Source: CAIPVR01 sp049316905
GTDB taxonomy: Bacteria; Actinomycetota; Acidimicrobiia; Acidimicrobiales; Microtrichaceae
Direction: 5' to 3'
Length of the DNA: 7,175 bases
NCBI GenBank assembly: GCA_049316905.1
Contig: JBMOJH010000139.1
Span: 1 to 7,175 of the forward strand
Shown: one piece after another, positions 1 through 5,273 of the stretch
Layout of the letters: each line of letters opens with the position of its first letter
Numbering within the stretch: the first letter of the stretch is position 1
Notes under the pieces: model-generated
The model's input: the letters and a program-made list of their open reading frames with translations, nothing else
Told to the model about the DNA's origin: nothing
The model's database searches: none
Position numbers and translations under genes: made by a program

Positions 1-76
1 TGGAGCCCGGGAGGAGAATCGAACTCCTGACCTGCTCATTACGAGTGAGCCGCTCTGCCGACTGAGCTACCCGGGC
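1..76 (-). tRNA. tRNA-Thr, anticodon CGU
   Basis: The reverse complement folds as a complete cloverleaf. The 7-bp acceptor stem is GCCCGGG with CCCGGGC. The D arm is GCTC/GAGC-like with an AGTCGGCAG loop. The anticodon stem GCTCA/TGAGC closes the loop CTCGTAA, giving anticodon CGT, which reads the threonine codon ACG. The T arm AGGAG/CTCCT carries a TTCGATT loop. The discriminator is U and the CCA end is encoded (positions 3-1). There is no intron and the variable loop is short (class I). The 3' end falls on the first base of the window, so nothing downstream can be seen, including any integration site. Confidence 0.97.
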
Positions 77-101
77 GTGCCCGCACGAGGCGGACCCCGT
101 C

Positions 102-107
102 AACCTA
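102..107 (-). promoter_or_regulatory. weak candidate -10 element for the tRNA-Thr
   Basis: On the minus strand TAGGTT fits the actinobacterial -10 pattern TANNNT. It would start transcription about 19 nt before the mature tRNA 5' end at 76. No convincing -35 lies upstream. A nearby TTGACG (103 to 98) resembles a -35, but a matching -10 would have to overlap the tRNA itself. The tRNA may instead be read through from further upstream. This is a pattern match only. Confidence 0.22.
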
Positions 108-112
108 CCGCC

Positions 113-149
113 GCGACGGGCCCTCCCCGAAATGGGAGGGGGCGGTCGC
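113..149 (-). terminator. two-tier hairpin after the lysyl-oxidase-like gene
   Basis: It begins two bases past the stop codon of the minus-strand gene. The inner stem is a perfect 7 bp (CCCTCCC 121-127 with GGGAGGG 134-140) around a 6-nt loop. The outer stem is a perfect 5 bp (GCGAC 113-117 with GTCGC 145-149), separated by a small purine-rich internal loop. No U tract follows on the minus strand, so it is not a canonical intrinsic terminator, although U-poor hairpins often serve this role in high-GC actinobacteria. It may also insulate the downstream tRNA. Confidence 0.5.
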
Positions 150-150
150 C

Positions 151-2901
151 TCAGTCGAGACGAGCCCGGGTGAGGTCGCAGTAGAAGCCGCCGCCCGTGG
201 ACCCCGAGTCGCTCTGCCAGATCGCGGGGGACACGCTGAGCGGGGTGGCGAGGGCCGAGACCGGGGTGGCCGCGGTACCCGCCTTCGGGATGATCGCCAC
301 CGCTGCGTAGTTCCACTGGTGGTTGGTGGGAGCGCTGTCGTGGATGGTCACGAGACCCGGGGCGACGCTCGGTGCGGCCATCGACTGCACCCAGAAGGTG
401 TCGCCCACGGCCGAGTCGAGCCACTGCTGGACGAGGGTCTGGCCGGCGACCGGCACTCGGGCCACCGAGCCGTCCCAGTCGTTGCCGACCGCGAAGACCC
501 ACGCCCCGGTGGGCACACCGGGCAGGTAGATGTCGGGCGCACCGGACGGCGCACCCGACGCGCCGGCCACGCCGGCCGAGTCCGCCCCGGAGAACGCGAG
601 CACCGTGAGCATCCCGTCGTAACCGCCCCGCGCCGGGGTGGCGGTCACCGTCGCGTTGGACAGGGTCGTCGGCACCCTCGCCGCCCAGATCTCCGACACG
701 CCACCCTGCGAGCTGCTGCGCTTCACCAGGCTCCAGGTGAGCCCGGCCCCGGTCACGGTCGCCGACTGCCCGTTCGCCCCGTTCGGACCGTCGAAGGACA
801 CGAACGCCACGAGCAGGTCGCCCGGGGTGGGCGTGGTGAGCGCGGGGGAGGTCAACGCACCGCGGGCCCGACGGTTCACCTGGGCGTCGACCTTGATCAC
901 CGCCGGCGGTGCCGCCGAGTTGTCGACCGTGACGCTCACCGGCGCCGAGACCCCCACGTTGCCGGACGGGTCGGTGGCCTCCGCGGTGAGCGTGTGGGCG
1001 CCGTTGGCCACCGCCCTGGTGTCCCACGACGTCTGGAACGGCGGGGTCGTCACCGCGGACCCGACGAGCACGCCGTCGACCTTGAAACGGACGGAGGCCA
1101 CGCCCACGTTGTCGACGGCGCTCGCGGCCACCGGGACGATGCCGGTGATCGTCTTCCCCGCCGGGGGCTCCGTGACCGTGACCTGCGGCTTCGTCGTGTC
1201 GGCGACGGGAGCGGTGGCGGGCACCACCTCCACCGCCGCGAGGTTCCAGCGATCCGCGGTCGGCGCGGTGTCGGCGACCGTCAGGGTCGAGCCCACCGCG
1301 GTCGAGGGCCGGTCCGTGCGCTGGGACCAGAAGGTGTCACCCACCAGGTTGTCGACCCACTGGCGGACCATGACCTGACCCGACGCGAGCGTGCGCGGCA
1401 CCGCCGCGTCCCAGTCGTTGCCGGCCGCGAACGCCATCGAGCCCGCTGCGGTGGCGGTGAGGGACACCCCCGGTGCGCCGGAGGCCGCCGCCGCGCCCGC
1501 GGTCGCGCCGACACCCGCCGCGCCGGCGAGCGCCACCACGGTCAGGGACTGGTCGAACCCGGACCTCCCGAGCGTGGAGGTCACGGTCAGGCCGTTCGAG
1601 CCGCCGGTGGCCTTCGCCCACCACACCTCGGAAGTGCCGGCCTGCGTGTTCGTGCGCCGGGCCAGCTTCCACGTGAGGCCGCCGCCGGTGACCGTGGCGG
1701 TCTGGGCCGACGACGTGGGACCGTCGGCGCTCACGAGGGCGAGCAGCAGGTCACCGGACTGGGTGGTGACGATGCCGGGCGTGGTCACGGTGGTGGAGCC
1801 GTCGCGACCGGCGATCCCGTCGACCACCAACGAACCGCCGGTCGGGGGCGAGTTGAGGACCTGGACCGTGGCCACCTTCGACGTGTTCACCCGGCCCTTC
1901 GCGTCGGTCACGCGGGCCGAGATGCTGTGGGTACCGTCCACCACCCGGGAGGAGTCCCACGGGTAGCTCTGGGTGGACCCACCGGCACCCACGCCCACCA
2001 CGACGCCGTCGACGAGGAACTGCACGGGCGCCGTGCCGGCGCCGCTCGTGGCGCCGAGGTTCACGGTCCCGGCGACGCGGGTGGCCGTGGCCGGCGAGGT
2101 GAGGGTCACCGCGGGCGGGGTCGTGTCGGGGCGGGCCACCGTCCCGGTGGTGACCACCCCGTTGGAGATCGTCACCTTCACGTCCATCTCGTTGTTGGCC
2201 TCGTTGGCCTCCGCGAAGTCGTTGTTCGGGTCGCTCATGGCGCGGAACCAGTAGGTCCCGTCCGGCACGTTCGGGATCGGGATGGCCTGGCCCGGGTCGC
2301 GGTAGTCGTACTCATCGGCCCCGCCGACCGACATGCCCCGCAGCGTCAGCGGATCCGCGCAGCTCCCCTGCGTGCCGACGAACTTGCCGGCGTTCGGCAC
2401 CGTGCTGTCGTAGATGTACGAGTCGGAGATGCAGAAGCCCACCTTGGGCGACAACGCGACCGCGGCGCCGGGCGACCCGTCGGGGTTCACGGCGTAGAGA
2501 CCGAACGCGGCGAGCGGGAAGTGGAAGTGGCCGTGCTCCGCGTGGAACACGAAGTGGTCCGGGACTGGGGCCTCGGAGGCGAGCGACCAGTTGCCGGTGG
2601 CGTCGACCCCGTACACCTGCTGGGTGCCCTCGAAGTCGCCCGAGGACGGGTTGTAGGAGGGCTGGATCTCGAGCGGCCCCGGCCCCGCGTTGTAGACGAG
2701 GTGGGTGTAGCGGAACTCCCGCGTGGCACCCGTGCCCACGACGGAGAAGGCCGTGGTCGGGATGACGGTCTGGAGGTCGGGGAACTGGGGACCGGTGGCC
2801 GCCGCGGCGATGCCCTCGCCGGGGTCCACCGCGAGGACGAGCGCCGCCAGGGCCACCGCCACCAACGCCCCCACGACGACGCGCAACCGCTTGCTCCCCA
2901 T
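151..2901 (-). CDS. secreted lysyl-oxidase-like copper domain protein with duplicated Ig/beta modules
   Basis: This is a 916-residue exported protein. Residues 1-36 form a signal peptide: basic start (KRLR), hydrophobic core about 8-25, and an Ala-rich cleavage region near 32-36. There is no lipobox cysteine, sortase motif or C-terminal membrane anchor, so release from the cell is likely. Residues 40-246 resemble the lysyl oxidase domain. The histidine cluster HAEHGHFH (120-127) lines up with the HSCHQHYH copper site of animal lysyl oxidase. K153 in SPKVGFCISD matches the cofactor lysine region (HKASFCLED). The end of the domain keeps the LPDG-like turn and ExNxANN. The cofactor tyrosine column appears to be glycine (193), so amine oxidase activity is uncertain. 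Next come an Ig-like domain (262-350), a beta-rich domain (356-562), a second Ig-like domain (568-661) and a second beta-rich domain (669-872). The beta domains share GNDWD and VGDTFW motifs. The start at 2901 is preferred over one 26 codons upstream because it has a strong RBS and exposes the signal peptide. It is a single-gene unit ending in a hairpin. A role in cross-linking or binding extracellular material is inference. Confidence 0.88.
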   Translation of the reverse strand: MGSKRLRVVVGALVAVALAALVLAVDPGEGIAAAATGPQFPDLQTVIPTTAFSVVGTGATREFRYTHLVYNAGPGPLEIQPSYNPSSGDFEGTQQVYGVDATGNWSLASEAPVPDHFVFHAEHGHFHFPLAAFGLYAVNPDGSPGAAVALSPKVGFCISDSYIYDSTVPNAGKFVGTQGSCADPLTLRGMSVGGADEYDYRDPGQAIPIPNVPDGTYWFRAMSDPNNDFAEANEANNEMDVKVTISNGVVTTGTVARPDTTPPAVTLTSPATATRVAGTVNLGATSGAGTAPVQFLVDGVVVGVGAGGSTQSYPWDSSRVVDGTHSISARVTDAKGRVNTSKVATVQVLNSPPTGGSLVVDGIAGRDGSTTVTTPGIVTTQSGDLLLALVSADGPTSSAQTATVTGGGLTWKLARRTNTQAGTSEVWWAKATGGSNGLTVTSTLGRSGFDQSLTVVALAGAAGVGATAGAAAASGAPGVSLTATAAGSMAFAAGNDWDAAVPRTLASGQVMVRQWVDNLVGDTFWSQRTDRPSTAVGSTLTVADTAPTADRWNLAAVEVVPATAPVADTTKPQVTVTEPPAGKTITGIVPVAASAVDNVGVASVRFKVDGVLVGSAVTTPPFQTSWDTRAVANGAHTLTAEATDPSGNVGVSAPVSVTVDNSAAPPAVIKVDAQVNRRARGALTSPALTTPTPGDLLVAFVSFDGPNGANGQSATVTGAGLTWSLVKRSSSQGGVSEIWAARVPTTLSNATVTATPARGGYDGMLTVLAFSGADSAGVAGASGAPSGAPDIYLPGVPTGAWVFAVGNDWDGSVARVPVAGQTLVQQWLDSAVGDTFWVQSMAAPSVAPGLVTIHDSAPTNHQWNYAAVAIIPKAGTAATPVSALATPLSVSPAIWQSDSGSTGGGFYCDLTRARLD
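286..1200 (-). repeat. second copy of the Ig-like plus beta-domain module (within the secreted protein)
   Basis: It encodes residues 568-872 of the secreted protein. The Ig-like half (919-1200) has the pattern DTTxPxVTVTxP, VRFKVDG and ANGAHTLTAEATDPSGN, typical of bacterial Ig domains in exported proteins. The beta half (286-897) repeats landmarks of the upstream copy in the same order: GDLL.A.VS.DGP, ATVTG.GLTW, SE.W.A, SGAP, GNDWD, QW.D..VGDTFW.Q and WN.AAV. The DNA has diverged, but short stretches such as a 17-bp match at 471-487 and 1407-1423 remain identical. Confidence 0.8.
1216..2118 (-). repeat. first copy of the Ig-like plus beta-domain module
   Basis: It encodes residues 262-562 of the secreted protein. 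The Ig-like half (1852-2118) starts DTTPPAVTLTSP and contains VQFLVDG and VDGTHSISARVTDAKG. The beta half (1216-1836) carries the same ordered motifs as the second copy. Compared with that copy, it has a longer Ala/Gly-rich stretch around residues 460-475. The two copies lie head to tail with only a short linker, so a tandem duplication inside the gene is the simplest explanation. Confidence 0.8.
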
Positions 2902-2906
2902 CCGGA

Positions 2907-2913
2907 CCCTCCC
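2907..2913 (-). promoter_or_regulatory. ribosome binding site that sets the start of the secreted protein
   Basis: The minus strand reads GGGAGGG, ending 5 nt before the ATG at 2901-2899. It is the strongest Shine-Dalgarno match near the gene. It supports the start that puts the KRLR-hydrophobic signal peptide at the N-terminus, rather than the longer reading frame opening at 2979. Confidence 0.75.
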
Positions 2914-2950
2914 GACGCCGCCGACCCCACACGGTCGACCTGTAGCGCCG

Positions 2951-2979
2951 GTTCGAGGTCGCGCCGGACGGCCCAACAA
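2951..2979 (-). promoter_or_regulatory. weak candidate promoter for the secreted protein gene
   Basis: On the minus strand, TTGTTG (2979-2974) resembles a -35 and TCGAAC (2956-2951) sits 17 bp downstream as a poor -10. It would give an untranslated leader of roughly 40 nt containing the GGGAGGG ribosome site. It lies directly beside the inverted repeat at 2981-3001. The -10 match is weak, so another start point is quite possible. Confidence 0.22.
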
Positions 2980-2980
2980 G

Positions 2981-3001
2981 CGACACCTGTGACCGGTGTC
3001 G
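2981..3001. promoter_or_regulatory. perfect inverted repeat, possible operator in a divergent promoter region
   Basis: CGACACC (2981-2987) and GGTGTCG (2995-3001) are exact reverse complements with a 7-nt spacer, a symmetry typical of dimeric repressor sites. It lies in the 119-bp region between the divergent genes and covers about -40 to -20 of the proposed leaderless start at 3021. A bound protein could block that promoter and affect the opposite gene. No regulator gene is adjacent, so the binding protein is unknown. Confidence 0.45.
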
Positions 3002-3008
3002 ATGCCGG

Positions 3009-3014
3009 TAGCGT
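3009..3014 (+). promoter_or_regulatory. candidate -10 element for a leaderless transcript of the F420-dependent reductase
   Basis: TAGCGT fits TANNNT and ends 6 nt before the GTG at 3021, the spacing expected if transcription starts on the first base of the start codon. No Shine-Dalgarno-like sequence precedes this GTG, which agrees with leaderless translation as is common in actinobacteria. A -35 match is poor (TGTGAC at 2988-2993, 15-bp spacing). Confidence 0.45.
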
Positions 3015-3020
3015 CCTGAC

Positions 3021-3497
3021 GTGCGCCCCGACCATCCCGTCGCCAAGGCCGTGCAGCGCATGGCCGGATCGCCCCGGTTCGTCCCGATCGGCCGACGGTT
3101 CGCGCCCGCCACCGACCGGATCGTGCACCGGCTCACCGGTGGCCGCTGGACCGCCACCGAGCTGGTCCTGCCCGTGGCCATCCTCACCACCACCGGCGCC
3201 CGCTCCGGCCTCCCCCGCACGGTCACCCTGGCCACGGCGCCCATCGACCAGGACCTGTACGTGGTGGGGTCCAACTTCGGCCAGGAGCACCATCCGGCCT
3301 GGTCGGCGAACCTCCTCGCCCACCCCGACGCCACCGTCGAGTTCCGGCGGCGCACCTACCCCGTGACCGCCCACCTCCTCGACGCGGACGAGAAGGACGA
3401 GATCTGGCCACGGCTCACCGCGATGTGGCCGCCCTTCGACGAGTACGCGTCGCGCAGCGGCCGCGACCTGCGCGTCTTCCGCCTGTCCCCCGCCTGA
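3021..3497 (+). CDS. F420-dependent nitroreductase / quinone reductase family protein (Ddn-like)
   Basis: This 158-residue protein has the usual length and layout of the deazaflavin-dependent nitroreductase family typified by mycobacterial Ddn (Rv3547). Members use reduced coenzyme F420 to reduce quinones or nitro compounds, often at the membrane surface. Family landmarks are the LTTTGARSGLPRTVTL strand-turn (55-70), VVGSNFGQ followed by HPAWSANLLAHPDATVEF (81-108), and the end pattern WPPFDEYASRSGR then RVFRLSP (136-157). The basic N-terminal stretch (about 1-40) has no signal peptide. The GTG start is chosen because it gives the full family length and sits at the right distance from a -10 element. 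The gene stands alone, divergent from the secreted protein gene and convergent with the replication operon. The true substrate cannot be read from sequence. If correct, the organism should make F420. Confidence 0.88.
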   Translation: MRPDHPVAKAVQRMAGSPRFVPIGRRFAPATDRIVHRLTGGRWTATELVLPVAILTTTGARSGLPRTVTLATAPIDQDLYVVGSNFGQEHHPAWSANLLAHPDATVEFRRRTYPVTAHLLDADEKDEIWPRLTAMWPPFDEYASRSGRDLRVFRLSPA

Positions 3498-3509
3498 CAC
3501 CCACCCGTT

Positions 3510-3553
3510 CTGTGTGGCGAGGTCGTAGCGATCGGTACACCCTCGCCCCACAG
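3510..3553. terminator. 44-bp quasi-palindrome between convergent genes, probable bidirectional terminator
   Basis: The two halves are symmetric about the point between 3531 and 3532, with 18 of 22 positions pairing. The outer stem is CTGTG/CACAG (3510-3514 with 3549-3553), followed by one mismatch. The main stem is GGCGAGG/CCTCGCC (3516-3522 with 3541-3547). A smaller inner symmetric part is GTA.CGA/TCG.TAC. It begins 12 nt after the plus-strand stop and ends 20 nt before the minus-strand stop, so it could end transcription from both sides. There are no clear U tracts. The extended symmetry exceeds what a simple terminator needs. Confidence 0.55.
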
Positions 3554-3573
3554 GAGGGGCACCGGGACTGGGT

Positions 3574-4656
3574 TCAGCCCACGGGTCGGGGCAGCCGCAC
3601 GAACAGGGCCCGGAGCTGCACCGCCTCGTTGGGGTTGAACGCCCACCCGTCGAGGAGCTCCTGCACCAGTTGCGCCGCGGTGGCGAAGCGTTCCGGCGCG
3701 CCGTCGGCGCCGGCGACGACATCGGAGCGATAGCGGGCCACCATCGTGGCGAGCCCGGCCCGCAGCTCGTCGGTGAGCACGCGACGCAGCTCACGCTTGT
3801 GGCGGGCGGCCAGCGCCGTGCGGTCCCCGGCCCGACGCTCGCCGAGTTGCTCCTCGAGCGCCTCGACCGCCTCGAGCTCCGCCTCCTGGCGCTCGCGCAA
3901 CGGCTCCTGCACGCCGGCGACCGCGTCGAGCACCTCGTCCACGAGCGCGCAGGCCGTGGCCCCCGAGCCGTCGAGCCGGTCGGGCACGGACCGCCAGAGG
4001 CCGTGGCGCACCAGCACCTCGGGGTCGCCCGCCAGCAGCCGCGCCCTGGAGAGGCTCCCGCCGGCCGACGCCGCGGCGGCCGCGGCCTGCTCCGGCTCCA
4101 CGCCCTCGGCCTCGAGCCGCTCGCGGATCGCGCCCTCGGCCACGGCGGTGAACTCGACGGTGACGCACCGGCTGGCGATCGTGACCAGCTCGGGGGGCAG
4201 CTCCTCGGCGAGCACGAGGAACACGGTCTGGTCGTGCGGTTCCTCGAGCGACTTGAGCAGCACCGGCCCCGCGTCGCTCACCAGGTGGAAGTCGTGGAGC
4301 ACCAGCACCTGCAGCGCACCCTCGGGCGGGCTCATGCCGGCGAGGCGCACCACCTCCTCGGCCTGCTGGCGACGGATCGACGCGCCCTCGCGCTCCACCT
4401 CGAACAACGCCGGGTGCCGGCCGGCGGCCACCAGGTGGCGGGCCCGGGCGCGGGTCGCGGGGTCGTCGCCCGCGGCGCGCTCGAGCAGGTCGGCCGCGAA
4501 GGCCCGGGCCGCGGCCCGCTTCCCGGAGCCCTCCGGACCCACGAGGAGGTAGGCGTGCACCGGCTGGTCGGCCGCGGCGCGCAGGTCCCCGCTGGCGCGC
4601 TCCTGGCCCACCACCTCCGCCCAGAGGTCGGCCGGTTCGACCGGCGTGTCGCTCAC
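3574..4656 (-). CDS. holB: DNA polymerase III delta' subunit (clamp loader)
   Basis: This 360-residue protein is the delta' subunit of the clamp loader, which opens and places the beta sliding clamp during replication. The AAA+ fold is visible: VVGQERA (16-22), HAYLLVGPEGSGKR with an intact P-loop (34-47), EGASIRRQQAEEV (90-102), the Walker B region VLVLHDFH (117-124), LLKSLEEP (133-140) and the SRC motif in IASRCVTVEF (160-169). The Cys4 zinc module usual in delta' and gamma/tau (about residues 50-80 here) has no cysteines. The C-terminal collar contains a charged helix (about 250-300) and ends with NPNEAVQLRALFVRLP. The GTG start at 4656 overlaps the tmk stop as GTGA and leaves a normal N-terminus; the frame could open 27 codons earlier, but that stretch is Arg/Gly-rich and unlike the family. 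It is the last gene of the operon. Position after tmk is a common arrangement in actinobacteria and supports the call. Confidence 0.93.
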   Translation of the reverse strand: MSDTPVEPADLWAEVVGQERASGDLRAAADQPVHAYLLVGPEGSGKRAAARAFAADLLERAAGDDPATRARARHLVAAGRHPALFEVEREGASIRRQQAEEVVRLAGMSPPEGALQVLVLHDFHLVSDAGPVLLKSLEEPHDQTVFLVLAEELPPELVTIASRCVTVEFTAVAEGAIRERLEAEGVEPEQAAAAAASAGGSLSRARLLAGDPEVLVRHGLWRSVPDRLDGSGATACALVDEVLDAVAGVQEPLRERQEAELEAVEALEEQLGERRAGDRTALAARHKRELRRVLTDELRAGLATMVARYRSDVVAGADGAPERFATAAQLVQELLDGWAFNPNEAVQLRALFVRLPRPVG

Positions 4657-5273
4657 AGCCCCAGCCGATCGCTCACCGCGGCGTCCACGCGGGCGGCCAC
4701 GGTCTCCACCGGGCCCGATCCGTCGACCACCACCCACCGGTCGGGTGCCGCGTCGGCCTGCGCCCGGAACCCCGCGGCGACCCGGCGGTGGAACTCCGCC
4801 CCCGCCGACTCGATCCGGTCCGAGGGCGCGCCGCGTCGGCGCGCCGCCTCGTCAGGGTCCACCTCGAGCAGCACCACCAGGTCCGCCGGGCGACCGCCGA
4901 CCGCCCACTCCGAGATGTGGGCCACCTCGTCGGGCGCGAGTCCGCGGCCATGGCCCTGATACGCGACGGACGAGCCGATGTAGCGATCGCAGACCACGTG
5001 CCGCCCGGCGGCGAGCGCCGGTCCGATCACCTCGGCCTCGTGCTGCGCCCGGTCGGCCGCCATCAGGAGGGCCTCGGCCCGGGGGTCCATCGGGGCGCCA
5101 CCGGCCGAGTCATCGCGCTCCGCGAGGAGCAGGGCGCGCAGGCTCCGGCCCAGCGCCGTGCCGCCGGGCTGACGGGTGAGCACGGCGGCGAGCCGTTCGG
5201 CGAGGAGCGCCGCCTGCGTGGACTTGCCGCAGCCCTCACCGCCCTCGAACACGATGAAGCGGGCCGCGCTCAC
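4653..5273 (-). CDS. tmk: thymidylate kinase (dTMP kinase)
   Basis: This 206-residue enzyme phosphorylates dTMP to dTDP with ATP in the cytoplasm, the last specific step toward dTTP. Visible motifs are FEGGEGCGKSTQ with the P-loop (9-20), TRQPGGT (33-39), DRYIGSSVAYQGHGRGL (96-112) with the DRY thymidylate-site motif, and a LID with RRR (144-146) and SDRIE (151-155). Arginines lie in the LID and not in the P-loop, as in the E. coli type. The usual TREPGGT has Q35 in place of Glu. The GTG start overlaps the preceding transporter stop as GTGA. A GAGGA ribosome site (5284-5280) lies 6 nt upstream, inside the transporter gene. The stop in turn overlaps the holB start. Length and motifs are complete, so it should be active. 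Confidence 0.96.
   Translation of the reverse strand: MSAARFIVFEGGEGCGKSTQAALLAERLAAVLTRQPGGTALGRSLRALLLAERDDSAGGAPMDPRAEALLMAADRAQHEAEVIGPALAAGRHVVCDRYIGSSVAYQGHGRGLAPDEVAHISEWAVGGRPADLVVLLEVDPDEAARRRGAPSDRIESAGAEFHRRVAAGFRAQADAAPDRWVVVDGSGPVETVAARVDAAVSDRLGL

Noticed and set aside
98..103. TTGACG as a -35 box for the tRNA
   Set aside because: Spacing would place the -10 on the mature tRNA 5' end.
2902..2979. Upstream extension of the secreted protein by 26 residues
   Set aside because: The added residues are Arg/Gly-rich and would bury the signal peptide; the internal ATG has GGGAGGG at good spacing.
319..3366. A 1015-codon open frame on the plus strand, opposite the secreted protein gene
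   Set aside because: Its product is an Arg/Gly/His-rich string without recognisable domains, as expected for the antisense of a GC-rich gene. The minus strand has a signal peptide, ribosome site and domain motifs, and the frame also runs into the reductase gene in the wrong phase.
2487..3794. A 435-codon minus-strand frame spanning the reductase gene and the intergenic region
   Set aside because: It crosses a divergent promoter region and a convergent palindrome and has no domain; it is Arg/Ser/Pro-rich shadow coding.
4657..4737. Upstream extension of holB by 27 residues
   Set aside because: It would overlap tmk by over 80 bp with a non-conserved Arg/Gly-rich stretch; the GTGA overlap start fits the operon pattern.
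3670..4959. A 429-codon open frame on the plus strand, opposite holB and tmk
   Set aside because: It is a shadow frame: compositionally biased, no motifs, and both minus-strand genes are certain from their catalytic motifs.
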